From: Montifringilla adamsi
Taxonomy: Eukaryota > Chordata > Aves > Passeriformes > Passeridae
Direction: 5' to 3'
DNA: 64,000 nt
NCBI GenBank assembly: GCA_017590115.1
Contig: JAGGNK010006559.1
Coordinates: forward strand, 7,243,784-7,307,783
Shown here in pieces: positions 26,800 to 41,424 of the stretch; position 1 is the first letter of the stretch; the number at the start of each line of letters is the position of its first letter. The translations under genes and the position numbers were made by a program. The notes below the pieces were generated by a model that was given only the letters and a program-made list of their open reading frames with translations, had not been told where the DNA came from and made no database searches.

Positions 26800-29700
26800 A
26801 TCACAACAGAACTTGTGTTCTGCACTGCTTAGTCACCCCTTTCCTCAGAGGTTTGTAGGCAGCTCCTGTCAGTAGGTGCTGAGGTCAGAGTGGGAGGTTC
26901 TCCAGAGGAGTTTGTGGTGCAGAGAGCACAACTATCACAGGCAGAATTTAGGGGTTTTGACCTGCAAATTCTATTATGTAAAAATGACAAGGGTGAGACC
27001 TCTATTAAAGCTTATTCATAGAAATTTGTTAACTTATTTATAAATATACCATTCTGTACCTGTGTCAGGGAGATCATCATAACATACAGTATGTTGAAAG
27101 AATGATTACATTATTATTAAAAATTATTTTAGGAATGCTTTTACTAAGTTGTAAACAAGTTATACCTTTTTAGAAGATGAAAAGAGAAGATTATATGTGG
27201 GCGAAGATAATAAATATGGGTTCACAAATAAAGCAAAAGTAATAAAGCGCCAAGTATTTTTGGCAGAAGTTCAGTCTCTTATGTCTCTTTAATGAGGCAA
27301 ATGTTAAATGCATGGGATTGCACAATGCTGAGGGGGCTTAGCCTATGTCCTGATAGAAATGAGCAGAATGGATATGAGGACAGAAAAAGAACAAACCATC
27401 ACATAAGATCCTGAAAGCATCCAAAGAGACATTGCTAGTGAGATCTCTTCTTTCCACACAATATGAAGAGCACAGTGTAGGTGAATGTTCAGAAACTTGA
27501 GTAAATCCACAGTTGGATTCTGAGCAATCAAAGTAGCCTGGCTAAAAAGGCAGTTACAATAAACATAAATATGGATACTGTGATGTTGTCAGAAATACAC
27601 AGAAGACCACAAAAACTCAAATACAGAAAAAAAAAATCCTTAAAAGAGGGAAAAAATAACAAAAAGTAAATGGTTATGCATTCCATTAATTTCTTTAGAA
27701 AGAAAATTATTGAAGGACATTTCCAAAACATTTAATTCTAAACCTTTCAGCCTGTGGGATGAGCTTAAGACAAAAGTCTTTATTCACAAGCAAGACAGGT
27801 TTCTTCATCTCAGCCTCATTGTTCCAGAAGATGGGTGTTATCTGCAGTAGTAGGCTAGGAGCACAACTTCACTTTTTTTTCAGAGGAGAAATAGGAAAGG
27901 CTTTCCAAGAAAAAAGTCTCAGTTTTACTCTGCCTCTAATAGGATTGATTCTAAATTGTAATGTGGACCTCAGAGCACTGAGACAGGTGCTTCTGTTTTA
28001 ACCAGAGCGGTGCTGTCCTCTTTGCCTGAAAAAAAGTTCCCTACAAAAATGTATATCAAGAACAGTGCTCTCTAAGCACAACACTCAGTAATTCCCTGTA
28101 CCTCCATAGAAATCTGTGAAAACCTGTGAAAAAGATTATGGGTTCTTCAGAGGACTTACTGGCTTTCTCCAACCCCTGAAAGGTTCAGCACCACTGATGT
28201 TTTATCAAGTTTCTCTCTTAAAATGGAGTCAGAGGCATATCGCACTATCACACTCTTTTGGAGAGATTTCAGCATAAAAGCTGCTTATTTTTCTGGAGAT
28301 TCTTCACCTTACGCATGTGTAGCATTTATTGCAACACTGGCTGAAAGTCTTCTGAGCAGAATCCAGCATGTTTGGATTTTTACTTGCATTGCCTTTTTTC
28401 ATCTGTTTCAGTGCGCAGACCTATGACTTACTTGTGGTCTTGATCTAAATTTTGTGGCTGACATATTTCCCTTTTTTCTCTCCACTTACTAGTAACTTCA
28501 GATCCATTTCTTTGCTTTACACTGTTTTGTTTGTTCATTGTTTTATTCTTGATAAATTGATCATTTTCTATGATTTGGGCCTCTGGGCAATTGAGATAGA
28601 AGATAATGTGTAATTTTTATCATAGTGAAATGTCTTACATATCTACCTGGGTGTGTAAGGTTGGCTTATCTAACTGCAATTCCAAATGCTCCTTTGACCT
28701 TTTCCTAATAATTTCATCCTTTTCTATTTTATGTATCAGTGTAATCAGACAAAGCATACCAGCAGGGAAAAAAGGAGGTGGGGAATGGGCACTGCTTTCA
28801 GAACAGATGTTTTCATCTTATTAGTAAATCCGTTCTTCCTTCATGATTCTCAGGTGAAAAGAATCCATCAGAAACTCTTATTGGAGTATGCTGGAAATTC
28901 CCAACTGTTGTTGTATATAAATAATAAAACTCTTAACAAATCAAAGATTATGCTTTATGTGCATTTCTGCTTTTAGATAGTTTAAAAGTAGGCAGGTAAC
29001 ATACCTATTTCTCAGATGATGACAGAAGTAAAGTAACAAGTAGAACCTTGGCTTCAGGATACAAACTTCCTAGAAACATAATCCTTTAAAATACTTATTT
29101 GTTTGATATCCTCTTTGTCTGTAAGAAACTACCCTTTCAACGAAGGAGCATGCCTTCTCCAGTTATATGGCCTCAACAGAAATATTTAAAGCCTGAACTG
29201 CCCAGCTGGATGAAGCACTTGTGTTCATTTCTCGGGAATGTGAGGGCTCTTCACTTATTTCTCCCTTGCTAAAAGATAAATAATCAAGTCCTAATAGTTC
29301 CTCAAAATGTAAATAGAAGAGGGCATTGAAATTAGTCTTCTCTTTGTTGTGCACTGGAGACCAGTAAGGAGCGCGAAGGAAAGGAAATATATGGAATTAC
29401 ATTGAGTTTCAACATACTTAAAACAGGAAAAGCAATAAAAATGCTTCCCACCAGCAGTGGAAGGTGTTGAGTGACATGGGCTGTGCCAGGAGACAGCGAA
29501 GCACAACCAGGGTGACTGTGGCTGTGCACAAGAGGGGCTTCCCTTTATTTGCAGCTGTTTCATTGTCTTTTTGTTCCATAATGGGACCCCAGTTCGGGTT
29601 TTGCATTTCTTCCCAGGAGCTGCTCGCACGTTTAAACTCAAGACCTTTCCTAATATGTATCTCCTTCCAGTTAAATGGAATACAGTTGCAGGTATCAGTT

Positions 29701-32700
29701 CGCATCTGTGACTCACTCATCTGCGTGCCTTGGCTGGTGCTCTGAGCTAAAAGTGACTTACCAGATACAGTTTTCCGCAGCAAAGTTCTTTCTGTATATA
29801 CAGTTGTGTGAGCAATAGTGCATGTGTTACACGCGTGCAGGCAATACAGAGTGTTTCTCCCCAGAGTGATGACTTCCACAGATCTGCTACCAACTTGAGA
29901 AGGTAAGGGAGTTCTGGAAACAAGGTGCTTTCCTTCCTCCCCTTTCTTCCCCCTGCACCAAATGGGCTCTGCCCCTTAGTTCCCCATCTTGTCTTCCAGT
30001 CCCCTATATCACTTCCCCTATACCATTCTCTCCTAGACGCACACTTCAGTCTCCAGCTTATAAATATTCCATGGATTATTTGGGGGGGGAATGCCTTTCA
30101 GAAGAGTATGCTGAGATGTGATATAGAGACAAATCTGCACTGTACTGCACTGACACATTGTAGTCAGATCATGCCAGACACATTCTGCAGATTCAGAAGC
30201 AAAGTATGATGGCCCAGTACTGTGTGTGTTCCTAGAGTATCACAAACAGCAGTGTTTCACCATTAAAAAAAAAAAACCAGTCCTTTCGGGTCACTGCATA
30301 ACTTTCTGTTCTTGTGCAAGATAGAATTAGGAGTAAATTGGCTTTGGTTTCTTGGAATGATTGTGCCCGTGTTGCATTGTGTTCTGTTCACAAAACTCAA
30401 GGCTGATTTTTGTTCTGCCCATGTAAGTTCTTTGATTATGGTAAGATAAAAGGTTACAGAAACTGTTTTTTTCACTGATCTCATTTGTTGGTTTTGCAGC
30501 ACACTTATTCCTAAGCCCAGTTAGTGAAAGTGTATAGGTGCGGGGATCTTTTGGCTCCTCCATTTGTAATATTCTGTTCTATTTAAAGAATGAGACTAAA
30601 TTGAAAGCATTCATCCTCTTTTTGTTTGTTTGGATTTTTCTTTATCCCTTGCTCACTGTCCTTTGCAAGTTATGGCATGTTGCTTTCTATTTTTCTTTTT
30701 GGTAGTTTGAGATACAGTTAGATGCCTTTCTAAGGATGAGTCTGAAACTCTGTGTGTGATGCAATGCACAGTGATGTGAATGGCCTGTTGTCAGCACTGG
30801 TTAAAGGAGCTGTGACAAATCAGCAGTGGAGATGAAGGGGGAGGAATCAGTTTACAACTAGGAAAACCACAATGGCAGTTGTGTTGGGCAGTCAGTGTTC
30901 TCTTGGTGTGTTTTTTGTTGCCCAAATGTCAGTGTTTCTCAATTGCTTGCTCATAGGAAGAGGAGTCAAGGGAATTCTCAATGTCCAAATCACAGAACAT
31001 GTGCTATTGTTTGAATTCTCCTCAATTTGTGAGCTGCTCACAGCAGGCTGTAATCATGTATCATGCTGATTTGTGGTATCTGTTATGCATTACTTCAGTT
31101 TCTTATGACTTTCATCTTCCTTATTTACACAGGAGAAACAAAAGGGCAAAGTAGATCAGGAAGAAGAGCTTTGAAATGAAATCAAGAATGCATTACCTGG
31201 TTTGGCCTTGGATACTTTATACATGTCTTTCAGTTCAGCTATCTGTGAAAATAAAAAGGGTAGTGCCTTGCTTAAGAACTTGTAGAAGCTGCTACCCTGT
31301 TTGATATTAAAGGTTACTGTGGAGGAGTCATAGGCTTTTTCAGTACAGTGCAGTCATAGGTATCAGTTTGTCTTTCCAATGGCAGTGAAGTAATTGCTGG
31401 TGCCACTCTTTGCCGAGGACATCATTATTCTGTCTAGAAAATATCAGTAGAGCTTCAATACTTCCTGGTGTTTGGTGTGGTGCAGATACAGGCCTGGTCC
31501 TTCTCAATGCTCACTGTACAGCACATCAAATGAACTCTGCTCCATTTCACTACAGCTTGACATGAGAGCAAATTAAAAGTTTGTAAAAGCGGGGATGTGA
31601 ATCCTAATAGTCAGATTTAGTAAAAGTAAAGTAAATGCGGCCAGTACCTTCTCATTCCACTTTATAAATTAAATATTTTTAAATTTTGATTAATACTGCA
31701 GATGTTTTCAAGTTTTTAGAAAAATACTTGCATTATAATTAAGGACAGAAGTAAAGCAGCATAACCATCTTATCTAACCTGTGATGCAGAGATTGTTGCA
31801 AGTTCCTCTAAATAGCAGAGTAAAATTTAGAAAGTGATTGAGGAACATTTTTCCCTAACCAGCTCAACTCTCTGACCACCCTGACAAAATACACCATGTT
31901 GGAAAGGAATTAGCTCACAGTTTTGTCTTTCATGTGCATAAGGACCAGTGTGTAAAATGTGACCAATTCAAACGTCATTAAGAACTATTTTCCCTATCTA
32001 TAATAACAGTAAAACTGTGTTCAGTAGTCAGTGTGTTTTCACTGTGTGCCAAGTGTAGACAAAGCCTGAGTTGTTCATTGTGAAATGCAGACACCAAAGA
32101 GCTTTTAAATGTGGGAAGTCTATGACCAACATTAATGCTTGTAGAACTGTCGGGAACAATGTAGATATTTATGTAGATATTTTCCAGTAATGGCTTTGAG
32201 GGTTATTTGCTTTAGACTCTGTAAAACAAACATAATACACCCATCCAAATGTCAGATGCTTCTCTTAATAGAAAGTGTTTTCCATGGAGGATGCTAGAGG
32301 GGAGCCAGGCTAGATGATAAGGAAGCACCCACATGAGTTTAACTAGCCAACAAATATTATCTTCAGAAGGTTGCCTGATAGTTAGTTCAGACTGCATTTC
32401 AGAAGCATCAGTGAAGGCAGTGGACCAGTGTATCCATTGTGTCAGTTAGAAGAGTTTGTGCAGGAGCTGTTTGGATTTCCAGTGATCCAGCAGCCTGGGG
32501 AGAAAGTGGCCATTCTGGGTTCTGAATTGTTAGATGCAATAATCTGTCTCTAAAATGGATAACTCAGTGTGATCTGTGGTTATTGCATTTTGAATAGATA
32601 CAGGAAGGCATCTCTTTTTTTAGAAAACAGAGTGCAGGTAGGCAATGTTTGAATGGAGTGTCCTCCTGTATGATTGACTGCTAGGATTATAAATGCTATT

Positions 32701-35700
32701 TAGTTTCCTGCTGGTTAAACTATATTATAGTTTCATCTGCCACCTGGCCATTTTTGGCATGCAAAGCAATAGACCTGGGTGGACTGTGCCTTACAGAAAG
32801 GCTTGGTCTTCTCTGAGGTTTTATCAGAAGAGGAGCGTGAGAAGAGTCACACCCTCAATCAACATGGCTGCATTGATACAGAGCTCTTCCTGAGACAGTT
32901 TTCCAGAAAGGCTTTGGAGAAAAATACTCAGTAATCTCCTCCATCCACAGTTTCTAGTGGGGATGACTTTTTGCATTCTTAGCAGGGGAGCAGCCCCACT
33001 GCAATCTCCCTTCATGCTGCCAGTGTAGCCACTCTGCTGTTTGTCCCATCTACTGCAGACAGTGCAGCAAAATCTTGCAGTTGGAGAAGAACTGCAAAAT
33101 GTAAAAGAACTTTCCAGAATAATTGAAAAGCCTATCATTAAAGCTCAAACTATTTTCTTTATTTTTTCATTCTGAAATACCCTTTTCTAGGCTGGCTTAG
33201 TCTTCTTTACTTTGTTCAGTCTGTTGCTTGATCTGACCTTTAAAAAAATCTCTCTTGAGTGGCTGTGATTTTTCTAGGGGAGCCCATTCTGGTATAAGAA
33301 CAAAAACAGTGTAGGCATTCACTTTTATGTGTAATTCTTCATTGTCTTAAAATAAGTATTTTCTTCTAGTTGCTGTGGTTGGTATTGGAAAGCTGTTAGA
33401 AAAAGGAATACATGTTTGATTTGTGATGTGATAGAACTTGGAAGGAAAGCAATTACCAACTCTTAACGTAAACTTGTTTTCCAGTGGTGAGGCTTGTGCT
33501 GTTTTCTTTGTCATGCAGTGAGTTGTCCGAGCATAAATCATGTTTGCATTTAAGGTTCACTTTTAAGCAGTGTCCAGAGTTGTCACTGGATTTTCAACCA
33601 AACTCGCTATTTTTAATGTGGATTTTCCAGCTGATACCAGGAGGTTGCCTGTGCAGATCTTTGCATGTGTAGTAGTTAGTCTTCCTAAAAGAAAATATTA
33701 CTGGAAATTCAAATAATTTTGAGAATTATTTCTGAGGGCTAAAAGGTATAGCATAAATGGTAACATATTTGAATTACACACTGGTTCTTTATGGGAAGTG
33801 CTGATTGCACATTGCTGAGCTGAACCAGCCAACATTTGTAATTCACAAATATGCCATGTCTTATTTTTAATCTCACAGCATGATGCACTACCACTGTGCG
33901 TGCTGTACTGACTTGCTTTTATTTTACTGCTTACAATGTGTGAACTTGGAAGGGGACAGAAAGGGAAGTCCTTGGGCCTGCCTTGTGCATCTGCTGCAGC
34001 AGCCAGTTTTTTAACCATGTCATAGCTGCTGCCAGACTTTCTGGTTCTGATGAATGATCCTTGTTCCTCTGGAACTGGACCCTGACACTTAGTCTCAAAG
34101 TTGGAGTAAAAAATTACATTCTCTCAGTTGAGAAAACTTCAAATAATTTCCTTACACATCCTGGTGCAGGTGATTAAATGAGCAATGGCAATCCTTCAGA
34201 ATTGCATGCATAGGTAAGTTTTGTCTCTGCTTCTTCCTATGCTTGAGCCTGAGATAAACCAAGGCATAAAATTGGTCAATAAAGCCTTTTTCTGGCCCCA
34301 AAGGATAGAGGTCATTAAACATGTCTCTGTTTCCCTTTTCTTCATCAACCCCAACTCTGCAGCAGATGACCAGATGGCCACAGGGCATGTTCTGTAGCTA
34401 CAAGATAAATCTCATGGCAAGCAATTTCCTTCCATCAGTTACATCAGACACATGCACAAAAATTTAAATTTATTTCCCAATTAAAAAAAAAAAAAATCCC
34501 TGAAAACTCTGTTCGTGAAAAACACTGCTTTTATGTGCCAGATGGGAGAATGTGCTTCTTTTTTTTAGTGCAGGGCAGCCAAAAATGGTTTGTGGTTCTA
34601 AAAACGTTGTAGTGTTTGAGAAAGTACAAATCCAGTCATATAGAATATAAAAGATCAGGATCATCTTTTTTTTCTGGACTTTATAAGAAATGTGTAGCAT
34701 TTGGACAATGCCTCCTGTCTGACCTGAGATGGTGATGGGTGAGTAGTAACAGGCACCCCTCCATGCAGTTACGAAAAATACTGGCATGTGCTGTTAAACC
34801 ACTTAAAAATAAAATAAGGCAAGACAATGAATAGGATTAGAGAAATGTGGAAGTTTGTAGAGCTGGTAGCAGTGGTTGACCACTTACATCCACCAGCAGA
34901 CCTTGCTCACAGGGGAAGTTGGAAGAAAGCTGGCTATTAGTACAACTTTGTTTGCTCTAAAGGAAGAGGGCCCAACAGAAGGGAGCTTCAGATAGCAGTA
35001 GTGTGCATTTTGATCTGTATTTTTAGTACAGCTAAGATAACATTTCTAGAAGTGTAGCTAATGTTTAAACTCTCATTTGGGGTTCTTGGTTTGTTTCATT
35101 TTGTTCAGGGATTTTTATCAGCACTTTCCATGCATTCTTTCTTTCCTTTCCATGGCTTTTCTAGTTGCTGTTCTGGAGCAGTGAGCTTTTGTTTAAAGGT
35201 ACTTGTAAAGTTTTTTAAAAATAGCTTTTAATTGACTAGAAACATACTTAGTTCTATCATTGCTTATCAGTGTGAAGCTGGCTCACTTTTCTTTTCATGG
35301 CCTCATGCTTTTGTTTTCATTCGTGAGGAAGACAAGAGATGCAACTGACATTGCTGGAAATGTTTCTTACCAGACGTTGGAGGGTGTACATTAGAGATTT
35401 TGTTGGAGGTTTTTCCTGCCCATGTGTTTTGTGCAGTGGAACATTTAGATAATGCACCTTTCACCCTAATTGCCTGGAATTAAGTTCACAAAGCCAAGTA
35501 GTATTTAGTTTCTAGCACGTTTTTTAAGGTGCATGTAAAAGATGTGTCGCTGTGGATAGGCCAGAAAATGGTTGGAAATGCTTCCTGTGTTGCCAACCAT
35601 TTTACTCCTTAGGATTAGGGGAGGGAAAAGGAAATAAAAAGTGTAATCTGGCCATATTTAAAATGTTGGCATGTTTGTCCTGCACATGGTGTTAAAAACT

Positions 35701-36276
35701 ACATTGTCCTAAAAGAACCGAGAATGCCTTTAGAGTTTGGTATTTATGGCCATTTTCTTGCCCTTTATCACAGTCACAGCATATGAGCTGGGAATCTAAG
35801 TGAATAGTCAGCTGAATATACACATGGCTAGGTTATCTCATTTCTAGCTGCCTGCTTTGTTTATCAAGCACTTATGTAACGTTCAGAATTATATTAAGGC
35901 AGGGCCGAGCTTTGTATTCACATGCTGTTATCCTGCTGCTGATAGGGGAGATGAGCAGAGCAGGGTGTGAGGGGGTTAAAGGGATGGCTGCCCCTGCTCT
36001 CTCTCCTTTCCTAAGCTTAAGACCTCACATCTACACCCCAGCTGTCATTTGCTTTCTAGCAATTGCACTGCAAGGCTGTGGGACTTCATGCTTCGCACTT
36101 CCATCAGCAGCATAGAGGCACGGAGCTGAGGCTGCAAAGGCAACAAGTGCCAGACTGTAAACATTGATTTGAATGCTATCAAACTGATTTGGGGTTAGAG
36201 ATAGAGCAGGGATTTTCAATACTTGTTCATAACTAAGAATGTAAACAGAATTTTATGTTTATATGCCCCAGATACC

Positions 36277-36311
36277 AAAAAAAAAAAAAAAAGAAAGAAA
36301 GAAAAAAAAAA
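36277..36311. repeat. A-rich tract with GAAA units
   Basis: A run of 16 A followed by gaaagaaagaaa and more A. A purine-only simple repeat, likely variable in length. Confidence 0.9.
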
Positions 36312-36500
36312 GAGGCTTTTAAAGCTCTGGTTTGAAGTCCTTGAAAATAATTCAGTGGTTAGGGTGGAAAGGAAAATGACACTCCTGCAAGCATTAAGTC
36401 ATACAGTTTCCTCGTTTTCTTCCTCTCCCTCTCCATCACACACAGTTGCACATAAAAACTCTGCTGCAGAGTGCTGTTTTTCATTCTTCTCATAGACTAT

Positions 36501-36556
36501 ACCCTTCTTCTGAACACATATGCATGTTACCCTTCTTCTGAACACATATGCATGTA
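36501..36556. repeat. 28-bp direct tandem duplication
   Basis: Copy 1 is 36501-36528 and copy 2 is 36529-36556. The copies are identical except at the last base (t against a), so the duplication is probably recent. Each unit contains acatatgcatgt, an inverted-repeat-like core. Confidence 0.95.
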
Positions 36557-37799
36557 ACGGGTTTTGTTTGTCCTTTCCTCCCCCTGCCACAGCAGGATGT
36601 TAAAAAAAGGGTTTGCCAAAAAGAGTTATTGAAGTTAATAATTGCCTGTTCAATTGAAGACCTTTCTAATGGTAACACAGCACAGTATTCTTTGCATAAA
36701 TAGGTTGATATAGACTCGCTGTGACCATTACTTAGTCATGTAACTCACAGGCAGCTAACTGTAGCCAGCCTAAACTGGTTTCAGGATTCTGTTGGAATTT
36801 TTTGGTCAATAACTCATAACCTCTCTTGAGACTTATGAAAATTCCTTTTTAACCGTGGTAGTTGCTTAGTAATGTCCCTACTTGGATAACAGTTTAGACA
36901 CCAATCCTTAAATTGATAGCTTGCATACAGACTGCTAAATTTATGCAGGGAGCCTTTCTGAACAAAGCCAGATAGTTTATTTGCTGGTTTTTACAAGAGA
37001 AAGCCTTGAAATCCCTGCTTTAGCTGCTGATAGCCATCTGAATTTTCCTTAACTTAAGGTTCGTATCTAAAATAAAATCTGAATCCCAGTTTCCTTACAG
37101 CCTTCATTACTCACTCTAAAAACTTTTAAAACAGGCCTTGCTTTTCAATTTTGGAATTTTTATTCATTACTTCAGTGCTTAAAATTTAAATCGTTAAAAA
37201 ACAGTGCATTAGTACAGATACCAGACTTCTGCCATCCCTGTTTCTAATTTGGTTTTCCCTTGAAACTAACTCCAGCTCAGCTGGTGACACTCCTAGACAT
37301 GGTACTATGAAGGAACATCTGAAAATTTTTGCTTTAGAACATTAAAACCCATTCTTTTGTAGAAAGAGATGTAACTACTTGCTTGAACTTACTTTGATTT
37401 TGAGTTTTAACATAAACTTGGATTTTTTTCAGAGAAAGCTTTATGTCAGATTTATGTTGACGCACAATGTTTCACACAGATTTGAGTTCTGTGGCAAAGT
37501 TTGTAAAATCAGTATTTAATACAGGGCATATTTACATGATGACTTTCATGGCACAGGGAAATAGTTTGTATAGAACATGTGAAAGGTGTTAGACCAAACA
37601 GGAGGTTTGTAATCTTATTGTAAATGTCTATTCTAAAGTCTAGGCATTTTTACGTAGCATAGTCCAACTCTCTGACATTTCCAGTTAAATTATCATTAAA
37701 GCACCTTAAAAATAAATTGAGCATATAAAGCATTTTCATCCTTCCCCTTACCCACCATTAACTGCAGGGTGAAATTTTAAATTTTCAGTGATGCATTTC

Positions 37800-38090
37800 A
37801 GGAGGCCGAGTGAGATGAACAGCACACGCTGTAGAATCGTACGTCGCTCACCCACTAACAGGGGCCTTTTTTTTCTGTGAGTTTCCATAAATTAGATGTG
37901 GAGCCAAAGCAAGCGGAAGCTATTTTTAGTGCAGCAGCAGCAGCAGCACTGCAGAACAGAAGCTGGCGGAGCTTCACGTGTGTCAGGCTGAATCAAAGGG
38001 AGTATCCCAGCAATGCACTGTAAACAAAACAAGGGCGCTGTCAAAAAACAAGCTTCAGGTACTGAAAGAGCCCAAATCAAAGCCTCACAC
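37800..38090. promoter_or_regulatory. Possible intronic enhancer cluster
   Basis: Several consensus transcription-factor sites lie close together: a MEF2-type site ctatttttag at 37920-37929, a CAG-triplet run at 37931-37948, an E-box cacgtg at 37975-37980, and two TCF/LEF-type atcaaag sites at 37992-37998 and 38076-38082. CpGs are locally less depleted around 37805-37850. Short motifs also occur by chance, so this is an inference that needs conservation or chromatin data. Confidence 0.3.
37931..37948. repeat. Short GCA/CAG triplet run (6 units)
   Basis: Six tandem gca units within the possible enhancer cluster; not in a recognised coding frame. Confidence 0.85.
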
Positions 38091-38776
38091 GAGAGGCAAA
38101 TGCACCAGCTCTGTTTCTTAGGAGATTTTCCTATTTTGCAAACATGGGAGCCTAATAAGAACTCCATGTTTCCTGGTATCCCATTGTCTCACTCGATGCA
38201 GTCTTTGCCATTAGGAATTTTATGTAGACATTTTCTCTTTTATATAGTAATTTTCTATCTTTTATGAGGAGTGTAGTCCTTGTCTGAAGACACATGAGTG
38301 TAGCAGAAGCACATGCAGCTGTCTGTAGAGCCACTGCCCATGGGATATCTTTGCTGTGAAAGCATGGCTTTACAGTTTGGGAGATGTTGTTTTTCAGCAA
38401 GCAGAAGAGCAATATGAGCAAATACTTCACTCTTGCACATGAATGGGATTGATACATTCTCCTATGAGGCTTCCCATTCATAATTGGTTTTTTTATTGTG
38501 TGGATTTTTGCATGAAATGCATCTGTCCTCAGAAATTATACATTAACCTGAGTAAATACTCAGTGAACCTTTCAAAGATTAACTTTTACTTAGTTTACTT
38601 TGGTTTCCATGTGTCTGCATGCTATCAGAGGCACAAATGGAAACTAGGTAGTTTCAAGTCTGTCTTGTCTGTTACTCAGAATCACTTGCAAAGGCCATGC
38701 CATGAAAGCTTATGGTCAGTCTGTAGCATCATCCTATTATTACTCAAGCAGCTGAAACACAACCTTTATAAAGGTT

Positions 38777-38811
38777 GAGAAAGGTGTTGAAAGGTGAGAA
38801 AGGTGTTGAAA
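38777..38811. repeat. 19-bp short tandem duplication
   Basis: The unit gagaaaggtgttgaaaggt at 38777-38795 is followed by a 16-base partial copy at 38796-38811. Confidence 0.9.
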
Positions 38812-41422
38812 TTTTTCATTTCACTTGATAGTTAAAAAAAAAACAACAAAAAACAGCTGCCTCCCTTCTTCCTGGAAACCACCTGTTCAGGTGATGCATC
38901 CTTTGTTGATCCTGCACGTGCACATATTTTAATGAACTTAAGGGCTTGAGTTTGTTGGGATTTCTCTTTCAGGAGCCTGGGAGATGGGAGAATGATTGTT
39001 ACCCTTACCGTAAATGCAAATAGCTGTGGAAAAGGACTTAGGGAAAAGGTTGTCAGCCTAAGCTGAATTATATGATTTCCCTACAATAGCAGCCTATGCA
39101 AAACAGGGTCAGATGAGATTAATGTACAGTAGGAACATCAAGACAAATTCAAATATCAAAGCCAGTTGTGTCACCGATGGCACAAAAAAGAGCTCTTGAG
39201 TGTGATACATCCCTCTTGTTACCTCCCTGCTGCTCCTGCCTGGGTTTTCCCCCTGGGCTGGGGGAAGAGTCAATCAAGCTGGCATCAGGGTTTAGAAGGA
39301 ATAGTCATATGGGCTCCTAGAGACATCAGATGTGGCATGAGCCCTGTATAGGTGCTGTGAGTCTCCTTGGAATTGTGAGTTTAATAGATTTTGATGTCAA
39401 AGAGGAACTGTAGCCCCATCTGACCCACTGGCTGTACATTTTTGTTTATTTTTTTTTTAGGCAAGTTGCAGCCAGGAAAAAAAAAATCAACATAGAATGT
39501 AATGTTGAAAGTAGGAAGAGCTAAGAAACAAAGAGTAGGAACAGGAAATTGTTAAATAATGTTTCATGCACTCTAAATTCATTCAATAATGATTTTCTTT
39601 TTTCATGGAACGTTTTGGGTAACTCAACACTTGGAGCCAAGCATTCGTAAACTATTCATTCAGATGTTAATATTTCTTTTTCTTTTTTTTTTAAAGGAAA
39701 GTATTTTGACTTTTTGGGGCCAGGTTTTCAAGTGCCTGTAGCCAAACCAAGGGAGCACCCAGCTGAACTCAGAATTCACAGTTGCTGCATGAACTGAGAA
39801 TCTGAGCGTACCATACTGCCTTACTGTAAGCTACAATACAGTACAATATGGCTGTGAATATCTCTGAATAAACCCCTGAACTTACTTCTTTTCAGGTCCT
39901 TTGCACAGGTACACTTCCTCCTTATTCCAGTACCCATCTCTTCCTCTTTAAAATACAAGCTGCAATGCATTCTCAGGCCTCTTTTTGCTATGATGGCTTT
40001 CTACCACTGTAACTTCAAAACACAAATAAGCTGAAAACATTTTGATTTGAAGTAACTGTAAATCACAGGAAAGTAGCTGGTTGTCAGCTAGAATTTTTGT
40101 GGTGTGTTTAGGTCTCAGAAAAACAGAATTTGGAGAGCAGGAGCTAATTGTGATTTGGCCAATACTAGCAAACAATGTTGTGCTTTCTGTAACAAGTAAT
40201 TTGCTCTTTATTCCCAGCAGATCTGCCACACCGAAAGAGAAGTCACTAATCACCGACATGTTTGTGGCCAAACTAATTGGCCTTGCAGTGCTGACACTGC
40301 TGAGGAGGGCTGGGAGTTGTGTGCATTGCAACCACTGCATTTCCTGTCCCAGCCCTGGGAGGAAACCAAGGCAGGCAACAAGGGTGGGGAATCTCCCGCT
40401 CGCTGGATGCCGTGCTGGCCTTTCAGACACACACCTCAGTGTTATCAGGAGTAAGCAAAATAAATAAATTGGTGTGCTTGCGAGGCTGTACGTCACATCC
40501 AGCTCAAATTATAGCTTCTACAGCACAGCTCGCCACTAAAACACCCATAAAACAGATTTTACTGAATGAAGCATAGAGCAGAGATGGTACACTTAGGAAG
40601 TAATTGCACTGAGCTCTTAGTGATGCAAAAAATTGCAAGTTGGAGTAATAGTTGCTGTGAATCTGCTAGCTACAGGGGACCTTAGAACAGATGCTACTTT
40701 ACTTGGATACTAGGATACAATCTTTCAGTGGGTCAGTTATGACATGTATGTAAACAAAAAATCTATTAAAAGCCATCATATTAACATACGGCAATATAAT
40801 TGTAAAGGAAGGAGATTTCTTGAAAATTGTGCTGGGTTAACATATGACTGCTTAAATTAACTTTGGCAGATAGAACTGTTTTAATTAGGTAGTGAATTAA
40901 ATACGAGATCAAAGCTGGCATTATTATATATAGTTGCAAAACCTTTGCAAGGACATAATATTTGTAAACTGCTTGTAAGAGCTGTAATTTTCTTGTTCCA
41001 CAGTCTCTGGTGAAGAAGTTGCTATACATGAGCCTTAACTTTCCACTGATTTACAAAATTCAGAAGGTTTTTTTCCTGTATTTCTTCTCTCGCCAGCTCC
41101 TTTTCAGGCTCTGAATCTTTTGACACAGACTACAGGTGCAATTGCAGCCGGTATGGACACACCCAGCCTGCCATTAACCTAACCAGTTTGGGCACCTGTG
41201 CAGAAAAAAGAAGCTTAAATACAGCCAGGTTTCTAAAATACAAGGCTCAGGTGCTAAAGCCTTGACATAGTAGATATACTGCTATCCATAACTGAGCTAG
41301 CTAATTTAAATTTCAGTAGATGTCTGCAGTAATTCTCTGTATGCCTGTGGATCACCATGAAGATAATGTCTGAGGTATAGTTTTCTCAAGTACATAGTTA
41401 TGTACCTATCCTGTGGGCGTCT

Positions 41423-41424
<2 letters not shown>

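Noticed and set aside
29291..29879. Two long overlapping minus-strand frames (141 and 153 codons)
   Set aside because: They occupy different frames of the same DNA and match no family. No retroelement signature was found.
40081..40467. 128-codon + strand frame overlapping a 182-codon minus-strand frame (39948-40496)
   Set aside because: Neither resembles a known protein. Overlapping frames on both strands without conserved motifs were taken as chance.
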